Source of the DNA: Streptomyces sp. DH41
GTDB lineage: Bacteria; Actinomycetota; Actinomycetes; Streptomycetales; Streptomycetaceae
Length of the DNA: 64,000 nucleotides
NCBI RefSeq assembly: GCF_029813785.1
Contig: NZ_JARVKY010000006.1
Span: forward strand, 248,001 to 312,000
Direction: 5' to 3'
Shown here: piece after piece, positions 55,501 to 64,000 of the stretch
Position numbering within the stretch: position 1 is the stretch's first letter
How the letters are laid out: each line of letters opens with the position of its first letter
Made by a program: the position numbers and the translations under genes
Notes under the pieces: model-generated
What the model saw: the letters and a program-made list of their open reading frames with translations, nothing else
Databases searched by the model: none
What the model was told of the DNA's origin: nothing

Positions 55501-58500
55501 CCCTGACGGCGGGCGGGCACGTCGGGTGCGCCACGCTGGAGGAACTCACCCTGGAAGTCCCGCTGATCCTCCCCGAGACGGGCGACGTGCAGGTGCGGGT
55601 CGTCGTCGGCGCGGCGGACGGGACGGGACGCCGCTCGCTGGAGGTGTACTCGCGCCCCCGCGAGGACGCCCGCACCGTCGGCGGCTGGACCCGCCACGCC
55701 CTGGGCGACCTGGCACCGGGCACCGGCCCGGCCGGCGACGCCACCGGCTCGCTCGCCGTCTGGCCACCGGCCGGCGCGAGCCGGCTCGCCCTCGACGGCC
55801 TCTACGACTCCTTCGCCGACGCCGGGTTCGACTACGGCCCCGCCTTCCGCGGCCTGCGGGAGGTGTGGCGGCACGGCGACGACCTCTTCGCCCTCGCGAC
55901 CCTCCCGGAGAGCGCCGGGACGGGCGCCTTCGCCCTGCACCCGGCGCTGATGGACACCGTGCTGCACGCGTCGGTGGCCGGCGGCGTCATCGAGGTGACG
56001 GGCGAACAGGGCCGGATGCCCTTCGCGTGGGCCGGCGCGCACCTGTCCGGCACCTGCGGCCCGACCGTCCGGGTCCGGCTCACGCCGGCCGGCGAGGACG
56101 CCGTGTCCCTGACCGTCGCCGACGAGGACGGCCGCGAGATCGCCTCCGTCGCCTCGCTGACGTTCCGCCCGGCCGGCGCCGAGCAGGTGCGCTCGGCGCT
56201 CGGCGGGCGGCAGAGCCCGCTGTACGAGGTCCAGTGGCGGCCCGTCACACGGAGCCGGGCCGCCGGCCGGCCAGGCCGGTGGGGCGTCGTCGGCGACCGC
56301 GCCGGCCTGGCCGCCCGGCTCCTGCGGGAGGGCGGCGAGCGTGCCGTGGCCTACGCGTCCCTCGACGACATCAGCCCGGAGGACGCCCCCGCGCACCTCG
56401 TCCTGTGCCCGGACGACCACACCGACGGCGGATCCGATCCGCTCACCGCGGTCGGCGCCGCCGACCGGCACGTCCTGGACCAGGTCCAGCGGTTCCTGGC
56501 CGAGGAGGCGTACGCCGGATCCACGCTGCTGGTGCTCACCCGCCTGGCCCTCGACACCGGCGCGGGGGAGCGCGTCGAAAGCCTCCCCGGCGCGTCCCTG
56601 TGGGGCCTGGTCCGGTCCGCCCAGACCGAACACCCCGGCAGGTTCCGGCTGGTGGACATCGACGACGAGGAGACCTCCTGGGCGGCCTTCCCGGAGGCGC
56701 TGGCCCTCGGCGAGGAGCAACTGGCGCTGCGCGACGGTACCTTCCTCGTCCCCCGCCTCGCCCCGGCCACGCCCGCGGACCAGCGACTCGAGGACCCGCC
56801 GGAGGGCGCGTACCGGCTGGGCATCCCGGACAAGGGCACGCTGGAGAACCTGACCTGGGTGCCGTGCCCCGACGCCGAGGCACCCCTGGCGAGCGGGCAG
56901 GTCCGCATCGCCGTCCAGGCCGCCGGACTCAACTTCCGCGACGTCACCATCGCCCTGGGCCTGGTGGACCGCACGGCCATCGACGCCGGCATCGGCAGCG
57001 AGGGCTCCGGCGTCGTCCTCGAAGTGGCCGACGACGTCACCGCCTTCGCGCCGGGCGACCGGGTGGCCGGCATCTTCACCGGTGCCTTCGGCCGCGTCGC
57101 CGTGGCCGACCACCGCCTGCTCACGGCCGTCCCCGACGGGTGGAGCCACGCCGAGGCGGCCTCCGTGCCGAGCACCTTCCTCACCGCCTACTACGCCCTC
57201 TTCCACGTCACCCGGCTCGAGAAGGGACAGCGGATCCTCATCCACGCCGCGGCCGGCGGCGTCGGCATGGCCGCCGTCCAGCTCGCCCGGCACGTCGGCG
57301 CCGAGGTCTACGCGACCGCGAGCCCCGCCAAATGGCCCGTCCTGCGCGGCCTGGGACTGGACGACGCGCACCTGGCGTCCTCCCGCGACCTGGAGTTCGC
57401 CGACACGTTCCGCGCCACCACGGACGGCCGGGGCGTGGACGTCGTCCTGAACTCCCTCGCGCACGCCTTCGTCGACGCCTCGCTGACGCTGCTGCCCGAG
57501 GGCGGCCACTTCATCGAGATGGGCAAGACCGACATCCGCGACCCCCGGCAGGTGGCCGCCGACCATCCGTCAGTGGCGTACGACGCCTTCGACCTGTACG
57601 AGGCCGGCCCCGACGCCATCCACGCGATGTTCCGCGACGTCATGGCACTGTTCGCCGACGGGCGGGTGCGCCTGACACCGGTGTCCGTCCGCGACATCCG
57701 CGACGCGCGCGGGACGTTCCGCGAGATGAGCCAGGGCCGCCACGTCGGCAAACTCGTCCTCGACGTCGGCGGCGGCTTCGGCGGCGGCACCGTGCTGGTC
57801 ACCGGTGGCACCGGGGGAGTGGGCTCCCTCGTGGCACGGCACCTCGTCACCGGGCACGGGGTGCGCTCCCTGGTGCTGGCGAGCCGCCGGGGAGCGGCCG
57901 CCGACGGGGCCGACGCGCTGGTCGCCGACCTTCGGGACGCGGGCGCCGAGGTCCGCGTCGTGGCCTGCGACATCGCGGACCGGACCGCCGTGGCCGGCCT
58001 GCTCGCCGACATGCCCCCGCGCTACCCGCTGACGGCCGTCGTGCACGCGGCGGGTGTACTGGAGGACGGCACCGTGGAGTCCCTGACGGCCGAGAGCGTC
58101 GAGCGGGTGCTGCGGGCCAAGGCCGGCGGCGCGCTCGTCCTGCACGAACTGACCCGGGACCGCCCGCTGTCGGCGTTCGTGCAGTTCTCCGCCCTCGCGG
58201 GCACGCTCGGCACCGCCGGACAGGCGAACTACGCCGCCGCCAACGCCTTCCTGGACGGCCTGGCGGCGCGGCGCAGGGCGTCCGGCCTGCCCGGCACCTC
58301 GCTGTGCTGGGGCTGGTGGGAGCAGAGCAGCGGCATGACCGGGGATCTGGACGAGGCGGACCTCGTGCGGCTGCGGCGGATGGGCATCGCCGCGATGCCC
58401 ACGCCCGAGGCGCTGGCCCTGTTCGACGCGGCGTGCGCGAGCGGCAAGGCGGTCCTCGTCCCGGCCCGGGTGGACGTCGCCGCGCTGCGCGGCAGGACCG

Positions 58501-59054
58501 GCGCGGAACTGCCGCCGCTCCTGCGTGGCCTCGCCGACGTCCGCCGCCCCCGCCGCGACCAGGCCGGGAGCACCGGGGACGACGGCCGGCGCGACCTGCC
58601 CGCCCTGCTGGCCGGTGTGCCGGCCGACGAGGCGGAGACGGCCGCCCTGGACTGGCTCCGCGACCAGGTCGCCCTCGTGCTCGGCCACCCCTCCGGCGCC
58701 TCCGTCGACGCCGAACAGGCGTTCACCCAGCTCGGCTTCGACTCGCTGACCTCGGTCGAACTGTGTAACCGCCTGGCGTCCCGGACCGGACTGCGCCTGC
58801 CGACCACCCTCGTCTTCAGCTACCCGACCCCCCGCGAACTGAGCGACCACCTCGTCGGCCTGCTGCGCCCGGCACCCGGCACCGCCCCGGAGACCGCGGC
58901 GGACGCCCCGGCCACGGCGGACGCCCCGGCCACGGCGGACGCCCTGACCACGGCGGACGCCCTGACCGGGGTCGAGGAACCGTCCGAGGCGGAGGAACTG
59001 TCCGAACTGGACCTGGACGCCCTGGTCGACCTGGCTCTGGAAGAGAAGAGGTAA
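52557..59054 (+). CDS. Fully reducing PKS module KS-AT-DH-ER-KR-ACP (malonyl)
   Basis: 2165 residues with an N-terminal docking coil. KS Cys207 in [10 protein letters not shown] has GHSVG and HAFH at 756-759, the malonyl signature. DH retains [10 protein letters not shown] and the Asp of [11 protein letters not shown], so it should be active. ER carries the NADPH motif [11 protein letters not shown] and the TAYYAL segment. KR has GGTGGVG, an LED motif and NYAAAN. ACP site GFDSL. Expected output is a fully saturated two-carbon extension. A short 18-bp repeat (ADAPAT units, 58899-58970) and an acidic C-terminal docking helix end the protein. It begins 8 bp after the preceding stop. Confidence 0.95.
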   Translation: MTNDNNADVLDYLKRTSIELIETRERLRELTEAAAEPIAVVGVACRFPGGATSPEELWELVRSGADVVSDLPRDRDWDVENLYDPDPDRPNSCSARAGGFLYDAGDFDAEFFGISPREALAADPQHRLLLETSWESLERAGIDPHALRGSDTGVFAGLAYFGYGNHFFTPEAIAGYAQTGSLLSVASGRVSYALGLQGPAVSTETACSSSLVAVHQAVQSLRQGECGLALAGGVTVMGTTQVLREMTRQRGLAEDGRCKAFADAADGAGFSEGVGVLVLERLSDARRNGRRIWAVIRGSAINQDGASNGLTAPNGPAQQRVIRAALANARVRAADVDVVEAHGTGTTLGDPIEAQALLATYGQERDPARPLWLGSLKSNIGHAQAAAGVGGMIKMIMAMRHGTMPRTLHIDRPSTHVDWSAGAVELLTEARPWPSTPGRPRRAGVSAFGVSGTNAHILLEEAPEDEEAPRTTGRMPGALVPWVVSARSEQALRAQARRLRDLAAADPDLDLADAGWSLVSGRARLEHRAVVLGHDRDELLGGLAALADGEESAAVARGVAGEPGGSVFLFPGQGARWAGAAGPLYEAFPVFAEALDEVCAHFDAHLPFALKPLLLAAEPADRERTDVAQPALFALQVALYRLLTRYGPAPDHLIGHSVGEIAAAHVAGALGLDTATRLVAARGRTMQTVTEQGAMLAARLPETEATALLGAYDRVGLAAVNGPESVVFSGLREQVHALRDRFLADGGSAKLLPVDHAFHSPLMEPVLDDFAASLGELPAGEQAIPVVSTLLGREATSEELTSAAHWVRHVREPVRFHDAVEHARAAGADVFVEVGPGATLTGLTQDAFATAGVDDALVVSASRRDREAARALAGALAALHVRGVPVDWAALFGTRRQVDLPTYAFQRQRYWLDFLAGTGPADVASAGLAAPDHPLLGAVVDHPGTDEVVFTGLWSLKTDDWLAGHMVFGTVVVPATAYLDLALTAGGHVGCATLEELTLEVPLILPETGDVQVRVVVGAADGTGRRSLEVYSRPREDARTVGGWTRHALGDLAPGTGPAGDATGSLAVWPPAGASRLALDGLYDSFADAGFDYGPAFRGLREVWRHGDDLFALATLPESAGTGAFALHPALMDTVLHASVAGGVIEVTGEQGRMPFAWAGAHLSGTCGPTVRVRLTPAGEDAVSLTVADEDGREIASVASLTFRPAGAEQVRSALGGRQSPLYEVQWRPVTRSRAAGRPGRWGVVGDRAGLAARLLREGGERAVAYASLDDISPEDAPAHLVLCPDDHTDGGSDPLTAVGAADRHVLDQVQRFLAEEAYAGSTLLVLTRLALDTGAGERVESLPGASLWGLVRSAQTEHPGRFRLVDIDDEETSWAAFPEALALGEEQLALRDGTFLVPRLAPATPADQRLEDPPEGAYRLGIPDKGTLENLTWVPCPDAEAPLASGQVRIAVQAAGLNFRDVTIALGLVDRTAIDAGIGSEGSGVVLEVADDVTAFAPGDRVAGIFTGAFGRVAVADHRLLTAVPDGWSHAEAASVPSTFLTAYYALFHVTRLEKGQRILIHAAAGGVGMAAVQLARHVGAEVYATASPAKWPVLRGLGLDDAHLASSRDLEFADTFRATTDGRGVDVVLNSLAHAFVDASLTLLPEGGHFIEMGKTDIRDPRQVAADHPSVAYDAFDLYEAGPDAIHAMFRDVMALFADGRVRLTPVSVRDIRDARGTFREMSQGRHVGKLVLDVGGGFGGGTVLVTGGTGGVGSLVARHLVTGHGVRSLVLASRRGAAADGADALVADLRDAGAEVRVVACDIADRTAVAGLLADMPPRYPLTAVVHAAGVLEDGTVESLTAESVERVLRAKAGGALVLHELTRDRPLSAFVQFSALAGTLGTAGQANYAAANAFLDGLAARRRASGLPGTSLCWGWWEQSSGMTGDLDEADLVRLRRMGIAAMPTPEALALFDAACASGKAVLVPARVDVAALRGRTGAELPPLLRGLADVRRPRRDQAGSTGDDGRRDLPALLAGVPADEAETAALDWLRDQVALVLGHPSGASVDAEQAFTQLGFDSLTSVELCNRLASRTGLRLPTTLVFSYPTPRELSDHLVGLLRPAPGTAPETAADAPATADAPATADALTTADALTGVEEPSEAEELSELDLDALVDLALEEKR

Positions 59055-59059
59055 GTGAG

Positions 59060-62000
59060 ATGACCGACTCCGCGGAACGCACGGCGGACGGCGCGGACCG
59101 GGTCCAGCGGGCGCTCCGCACCCTGCTGGAGGAACGCGACCGACTCCGGCGGGAGAACGACGCCCTGAAGGCCGGCCGCGGCGAGCCCGTCGCCGTCGTG
59201 GCCATGGCATGCCGCTACCCGGGCGGCGTGTCCTCGCCCGAGGACCTGTGGGACGTGGTCCGCGACGGCCTGGACGTCGTGGACGACTTCCCCGCCGACC
59301 GGGGCTGGCGGGACGTGTACGACCCCGACCCCGACGCCGTCGGCAGCTCGTACACCCGTCAGGGCGGCTTCCTGAAGGACGTCGCCGACTTCGACGCCGA
59401 CTTCTTCAACATCAGCCCGCGCGAGGCCCTCGCGGTCGACCCGCACCACCGCCTGCTGCTGGAGACCTCCTGGGAGGTCTTCGAACGGGCCGGTATCGTC
59501 CCCGCCGACGTGCGCGGCACCGACGTCGGCGTCTTCTCCGGGGTCAGCTCCTCCGAGTACGGGTGGCGCTTCCTGGAGGGCGGCCAGAAGGAGCTGGAGG
59601 GCCACCTGCTGTACGGCAGCGCGCTGAGCGTCGCCTCCGGCCGGGTGGCGTACGAGATGGGGCTGACCGGACCGGCCGTGTCCGTGGACACCGCCTGCTC
59701 GTCGTCCCTGGTGGCCCTGCACATGGCGGTGCGGTCGCTGCGCTCGGGGGAGTGCTCGCTCGCGCTGGCCGGCGGGGCGCTGGTGATGGCGACGCCCGCG
59801 ATGTTCGTGGAGTTCTCCCGGCAGGGCGCCCTGTCGGCCGGCGGCCGGTGCAAGGCGTTCGCGGACGCGGCCGACGGGACCGGCTGGGCCGAGGGAGCGG
59901 GCGTCCTGCTCCTGGAGCGGCTGTCCGACGCCCGGCGCAACGGCCACCCGGTGCTGGCCGTCGTCCGGGGCAGCGCGGTCAACCAGGACGGCGCCAGCAA
60001 CGGGCTGACCGCCCCCAACGGCCGCGCCCAGGAGAAGGTGATCCGGCAGGCCCTGGCCAACGCGGGCGTCGCGCCCGGCGACGTGGACCTGGTGGAGGCC
60101 CACGGCACCGGGACCACACTGGGCGACCCCATCGAGGCGGACGCGCTGCTGGCGGCCTACGGCCGGGACCGGCCCGCGGACCGGCCGCTGTGGCTGGGCT
60201 CCCTGAAGTCGAACATGGGGCACGCCCAGGCCGCAGCCGGGGTCGGCGGAGTCATCAAGGCCGTGCAGGCCATGCGGCACGGGTACATGCCCAGGACCCT
60301 CCACGTGGACGCCCCCTCACGCCACGTCGACTGGTCCTCGGGAGCGGTCGAACTGCTGGTGGAGGGCCGCGAGTGGACCCGGCGGGACGGCCCCCGGCGG
60401 GCCGGCGTGTCCTCGTTCGGCGTCAGCGGCACCAACGCGCACGTGGTCCTGGAGGAGGCACCGCCCGAGGAACCGCCCGAGGAACCGTCCGAAGAGCGGG
60501 CCGAGGAACACGGGCCGGACACGGGCGTCGTCGAAGGCCCGGTGCCATGGGTGCTGTCCGCCAAGAGCGCCCAGGCCCTGCGCGGACAGGCGGGCAGGCT
60601 GCGCGACTTCGTCGCCGCCGGTGCGGACCCGGACGACGCCGCTGTCGGCTGGTCGCTGGTGTCGGGCCGGTCCCGGTTCGGGCACCGCGCGGTGGTGCTG
60701 GGGCGCGGCCGCGACGAGCTGCTGAGCGGCCTGACCGCGCTGAGCGAGGGCGCCGAGTCCCCCTCGGTGGTGAGCGGCGGCGCCGGCAAGCTCGGCGGCG
60801 TCGCCTTCGTCTTCCCCGGCCAGGGGTCGCAGTGGTCCGGCATGGGCCGGCGGCTCTACGACACCTTCCCGGTCTTCGCGCGGTCCCTCGACGCGTGCGC
60901 CGACGCCCTCGCCGAATGGGTCGACTGGTCGCTGCTCGACGTCATACGCGAGGTGCCCGGGGCGCCCGGCCTGGACCGGGTGGACGTGGTCCAGCCCGCG
61001 CTGTTCGCGGTGATGGTGTCCACGGCCGCGCTGTGGCGGTCCTGGGGCGTGGAACCGGGCGCGGTGGTCGGCCACAGCCAGGGCGAGATCGCCGCCGCCT
61101 GCGTCAGCGGCGCGCTGTCGCTGCGGGACGCCGCCCGGATCGTGGCGCTGCGCAGCAAAGCGCTGGTGGGCCTCAAGGGGCACGGCGGGATGGCCTCGGT
61201 CGCGGAGTCCGCGGACGTCGTGGCGCGGCGACTGGATCCGTGGGGCGACCGGGTGGGTGTCGCCGTCGTCAACGGGCCCCGCTCCGTCGTGGTGTCCGGG
61301 GAACCGGACGCGCTCGACGAGTTCGTCGAGAAGATGAAGGCCGACGGCGTCCAGGCCCGCCGGATCCCGGTCGACTACGCCTCCCATTCCCCGCAGGTCG
61401 CCCGGGTCCGCGACGAGGTGACCGGCGCGCTGACCGGCATACGCCCGAGAACGTCGGAAATCCCCTTCTGCTCGACCCTGTACGGCAAGGTCGTCGACAC
61501 CGCGGGACTGAACGCCGAGTACTGGTACGACAACCTTCGCGAAACGGTCCTCTTCGACACCTCCGTCCGGCGGCTGGCCGACGACGGTTTCCGGGTGTTC
61601 GTCGAGATGAGCCCGCACCCGGTGCTGACCGTCCCCGTGCAGGAGATCGTCGAGGACCTGGACGACACGCTGGTGCTGTCGTCCTCACGGCGGGACCGCG
61701 ACGAGGCGCGGGCCCTGCTGGGCTCGCTGGCCCAGCTCCACGTCCGGGGCGGGCCGGTGGACTGGGACGCCCTGTTCACCACGCGCCGGCGGGTGGATCT
61801 GCCGACGTACGCGTTCCAGCGGCAGCGGTACTGGCTCAGCTCCTCGGCCACCGCCGCGGCGACGGCCGAGCTGCCCGCGGACCGGCCCGCCGAGGACGAC
61901 GAACAGGCCGTCCCCCTGTCGGAGCGGATCGCGGCCCTGACCGACGACGACGCGAGGGCACTCGTGCTGGAACACGTCAGGGAGAAGGTCGCCGTCGTGC

Positions 62001-62194
62001 TCGGCCGGCCCTCCGCCGACGTCGTCGACCCCGACCAGGAGTTCAAGGAGCTGGGCTTCGACTCGCTGCTGTCGGCGGAGCTGAGCAAGCGTCTGACCGC
62101 GACGACCGGACTGAAGCTGAGGGCGAACGTGGTGCTGCGGCACCCCTCGCCGCGGCGGATCGCCGGGCACATCGTGTCCTCGCTCGCGGCGTAG
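59060..62194 (+). CDS. Final PKS module KS-AT-ACP (methylmalonyl, no reduction)
   Basis: 1044 residues: N-terminal coiled docking helix, KS (Cys213 in DTACSSSL), AT with GHSQG and YASH near 773 (methylmalonyl), ACP with GFDSL near Ser1001. There is no KR, DH or ER, so the chain leaves with a 2-methyl-3-oxo end. There is no TE; the next gene is an NRPS starting with a C domain, which should amidate the chain. It starts 5 bp after the previous stop. Confidence 0.95.
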   Translation: MTDSAERTADGADRVQRALRTLLEERDRLRRENDALKAGRGEPVAVVAMACRYPGGVSSPEDLWDVVRDGLDVVDDFPADRGWRDVYDPDPDAVGSSYTRQGGFLKDVADFDADFFNISPREALAVDPHHRLLLETSWEVFERAGIVPADVRGTDVGVFSGVSSSEYGWRFLEGGQKELEGHLLYGSALSVASGRVAYEMGLTGPAVSVDTACSSSLVALHMAVRSLRSGECSLALAGGALVMATPAMFVEFSRQGALSAGGRCKAFADAADGTGWAEGAGVLLLERLSDARRNGHPVLAVVRGSAVNQDGASNGLTAPNGRAQEKVIRQALANAGVAPGDVDLVEAHGTGTTLGDPIEADALLAAYGRDRPADRPLWLGSLKSNMGHAQAAAGVGGVIKAVQAMRHGYMPRTLHVDAPSRHVDWSSGAVELLVEGREWTRRDGPRRAGVSSFGVSGTNAHVVLEEAPPEEPPEEPSEERAEEHGPDTGVVEGPVPWVLSAKSAQALRGQAGRLRDFVAAGADPDDAAVGWSLVSGRSRFGHRAVVLGRGRDELLSGLTALSEGAESPSVVSGGAGKLGGVAFVFPGQGSQWSGMGRRLYDTFPVFARSLDACADALAEWVDWSLLDVIREVPGAPGLDRVDVVQPALFAVMVSTAALWRSWGVEPGAVVGHSQGEIAAACVSGALSLRDAARIVALRSKALVGLKGHGGMASVAESADVVARRLDPWGDRVGVAVVNGPRSVVVSGEPDALDEFVEKMKADGVQARRIPVDYASHSPQVARVRDEVTGALTGIRPRTSEIPFCSTLYGKVVDTAGLNAEYWYDNLRETVLFDTSVRRLADDGFRVFVEMSPHPVLTVPVQEIVEDLDDTLVLSSSRRDRDEARALLGSLAQLHVRGGPVDWDALFTTRRRVDLPTYAFQRQRYWLSSSATAAATAELPADRPAEDDEQAVPLSERIAALTDDDARALVLEHVREKVAVVLGRPSADVVDPDQEFKELGFDSLLSAELSKRLTATTGLKLRANVVLRHPSPRRIAGHIVSSLAA

Positions 62195-62345
62195 GAGCGT
62201 CCCGCCGGCGGGACACCGCAAGGGCTGCGCGCGGCCCGTCCCGCCGGCACCGAGTTGTCTCGAAGAGCCGACCCACTTCCCGGAGGGTGGGGGGTGATCC
62301 GCGAATTGCCGATGTCCGGGTCTGTTTGCTGAGGGGTTGATCTGT
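62195..62345. promoter_or_regulatory. Spacer and likely promoter between PKS and NRPS
   Basis: 151 bp separating the last PKS from the right-hand NRPS. It holds a perfect GTCC-N8-GGAC palindrome (62199-62214), five bases after the PKS stop, and a degenerate second copy from 62238 in which only the left arm and centre are kept. GAGGGG at 62331-62336 is the ribosome site of the NRPS. Confidence 0.55.
62199..62214. promoter_or_regulatory. Operator-like palindrome, copy 6
   Basis: GTCCCGCCGGCGGGAC, identical to copies 4 and 5 some 21 kb away, 132 bp before the NRPS start. It could also act as a hairpin at the end of the PKS transcript, but its exact match to promoter-located copies favours a protein site. 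Confidence 0.72.
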
Positions 62346-64000
62346 GTGTCTTCGTTCGGAGCGTCGTCCGCGCATACGGGCATGTGGCGAGCGCAGGAAA
62401 TGGCTCCCGACACGCCGAACCACGCGCTGACCATGTGGGACGTGGCGGGCGAGTTGGACGCGGCCGTCATGGAGTCCGCTTTCCTGCACGTGATGGGCGA
62501 GGCGGAGGTACTGCGCGTCAACTTCGTCGACGACGGCGGCGGACTGCGCCTCGTGCCCCGCCCACTGGGCGACTGGCGGCCGTTCTTCTGGGACCTCTCC
62601 GCCGAGGCCGACCCCGAGCAGGCGGCCCGCGAGGCCCTGGCCGACCTGGTCCGCCGGCCGTTCGACCTGGGACACGACCTGCTGTTCCGGCTGGGTGTGG
62701 TCAGGCTCGCCGAGAACCGCTCGCTGCTGGTGATCGCCTACCACCACCTCGTCTCCGACGGATTCGGCGCCGGCGGCCTGCTCTCCCGGCGCCTCGCCGA
62801 GGTCTACACGGCGCTGGCGCGCGGCGAACGGGTGCCCGAGCTGCCGCACCCCTGGGACACCGCCTCCTTCGCGAACGAGGCGGTGGAGTACCTCGCCTCG
62901 CGGAAGTTCACCGAGGACACGGAGTTCTGGGGCGACTACCTCAAGGACGCGCCCCCGCCCGCCCGGATCCCCCGCGTCGCCCTGTCCGAAGCGCGGCGCA
63001 CCGAGCTGTCGGAGCCGCTGAGCGGCGTCGACCGCTGGTCGGAGGTGGCCGAGGCCATCGGCATGGTGAGCCGGACCCTGACCGTCCCGCGCGCCGAGGC
63101 CGACCGGTGGACCGAGACCGCGCGGTCCATGGGCGTGTGGATGTCGCAGATGCTGACCGCCGCCGCGGCGGTGTACTTCCGGCACCGCTGCGACCGCCCG
63201 GAGTTCCTCCTGTCCCTCGCCGTCGGCAACCGCGTCGGCGTGGCGAGCAGGACGCCCGGCCTGGCCGTGAACGTGGTGCCGGTGCGGGTGAGGGTCCCGC
63301 TCGGCGCGACCTTCACCGAGATCGCCGACACGCTCGTCGACGAGACGTACGAGATCTTCGACCACACCGCCTGCCACTACTCCGACATCCAGCGAGCGAG
63401 CGGCACCGTCCTCAGCGGCCGCGGCAGCTTCGGAGCCGTCGTGAACGTCGTCGAGTTCGCGGAGCGGCTCCACTTCGGCGACAGCCCCGCGCGCTACTCG
63501 GGCGCCACGACCGGCACCTTCGAGGAACTGTCGATCGGCGTCTACACCGACGGCAGCCCCGACAGCGACCTGTACATCCGGCTCGACGCCCCCGCGGGCC
63601 TGTACCACCGCGCCGAACTGCGCCTCATCGGCGAGGAACTGATCTCCTACGTCCGCGCCGCGCTGGACGCGGGCACCCGGCCGGTCGGCGCCCTGGACGT
63701 GGTCGACGGCGACGAACGGGACCGGGTGCTCGCGGCGCCGGACGCCGTCGACGCGCCGCTGCCGGGGCTGACGGTCCCGGAGCTGTTCGCCCGGCAGGTC
63801 CGGCGCGCCCCGCACGCCGTCGCGCTGGTGTCCGACGGCACGTCGGTCTCCTACCTCGAGCTGGACGAACGCTCCGGCCGGCTGGCCGCGGCGCTGCGCC
63901 GCCGGGACGTCGGCCCCGAGACGGTCGTCGCGGTGGCACTGCCCCGGTCGGTGGACCTGGCCGTCGCCCTGCTGGCCGTGGCGAAGGCGGGCGGCGCCGC
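62346..64000 (+). CDS. NRPS beginning C-A, cut by the right edge
   Basis: The frame from GTG 62346 stays open to the window end (551 codons). It begins almost at once with a condensation domain (MWRAQEMAPDTPNHAL near residue 13; HHLVSDG around residue 132), followed from about residue 475 by the start of an A domain (VPELFARQV, then SYLELDERSGRLAAAL). The pocket residues lie beyond the edge, so the substrate is unknown. GAGGGG is 9 nt upstream. As the first NRPS after the PKS, its C domain should join the polyketide to the first amino acid, which in azinothricin-type peptides is beta-hydroxyleucine. The number of further modules cannot be seen. Confidence 0.93.
   Translation, partial: MSSFGASSAHTGMWRAQEMAPDTPNHALTMWDVAGELDAAVMESAFLHVMGEAEVLRVNFVDDGGGLRLVPRPLGDWRPFFWDLSAEADPEQAAREALADLVRRPFDLGHDLLFRLGVVRLAENRSLLVIAYHHLVSDGFGAGGLLSRRLAEVYTALARGERVPELPHPWDTASFANEAVEYLASRKFTEDTEFWGDYLKDAPPPARIPRVALSEARRTELSEPLSGVDRWSEVAEAIGMVSRTLTVPRAEADRWTETARSMGVWMSQMLTAAAAVYFRHRCDRPEFLLSLAVGNRVGVASRTPGLAVNVVPVRVRVPLGATFTEIADTLVDETYEIFDHTACHYSDIQRASGTVLSGRGSFGAVVNVVEFAERLHFGDSPARYSGATTGTFEELSIGVYTDGSPDSDLYIRLDAPAGLYHRAELRLIGEELISYVRAALDAGTRPVGALDVVDGDERDRVLAAPDAVDAPLPGLTVPELFARQVRRAPHAVALVSDGTSVSYLELDERSGRLAAALRRRDVGPETVVAVALPRSVDLAVALLAVAKAGGA

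Noticed and set aside
62238..62253. A further copy of the palindrome next to copy 6
   Set aside because: Only the left arm and most of the centre match; the right arm is lost. I mention it as degenerate and do not count it.

Overview
The window is GC-rich actinomycete DNA, most likely Streptomyces or a close relative. The base composition, third-position GC bias, GTG/ATG starts with GGAGG-type ribosome sites, 4-nt gene overlaps and gene families all fit. Nearly all of it is one hybrid PKS-NRPS gene cluster, cut off at the right edge inside an NRPS gene. I saw no rRNA, tRNA, CRISPR array or insertion sequence.

Left arm (1-9.1 kb): an L-ornithine N5-monooxygenase and a PaiB/KtzT-type protein are divergently transcribed. 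This is the KtzI/KtzT signature for making piperazic acid (Pip) from ornithine. Next come an LmbU-family regulator, an overlapping argC-argJ-argB operon that could raise ornithine supply, a secreted serine-hydrolase-fold protein with altered catalytic motifs, and a type II thioesterase.

NRPS block (9.7-34.2 kb, + strand): MbtH-like protein, a second LmbU-family regulator, a freestanding A domain, a freestanding PCP, a flavoprotein, then three NRPS genes: C-A-PCP-E-C-A-PCP, C-A-PCP-E-C-A-PCP and C-A-PCP-TE. A-domain pocket residues read by eye suggest Pip, Gly, Pip, Pip, Thr, with D-configuration at the first and third. A type II thioesterase follows.

Middle (34.2-41 kb): DrrA/DrrB-type ABC exporter, a GtrA-like membrane protein, a P450, a DUF4097 / ribbon-helix-helix pair and a class A flavin hydroxylase.

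PKS block (41.4-62.2 kb, + strand): a freestanding PCP, a P450 and a thioesterase-like protein with a Cys nucleophile are translationally overlapped, followed by KSQ-AT-ACP (propionate starter), KS-AT-DH(dead)-KR-ACP, KS-AT-DH-ER-KR-ACP and KS-AT-ACP. An NRPS beginning C-A (62.3 kb to the edge) would take over the chain. Colinear reading gives a 2-methyl-3-oxo-7-hydroxy acyl chain able to close to a six-membered hemiketal, as in azinothricin-type hexadepsipeptides. If the right-hand NRPS adds one residue, the peptide totals six.

The most novel signal is non-coding. A 16-bp palindrome family, GTCC-N8-GGAC with a palindromic centre, occurs six times in exactly four intergenic regions: the Pip promoter, the mbtH promoter (twice), the PCP/P450/PKS promoter (twice) and the right-hand NRPS promoter. 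It looks like the operator of a cluster-wide regulon, with the two LmbU-family proteins as leading candidates to bind it.
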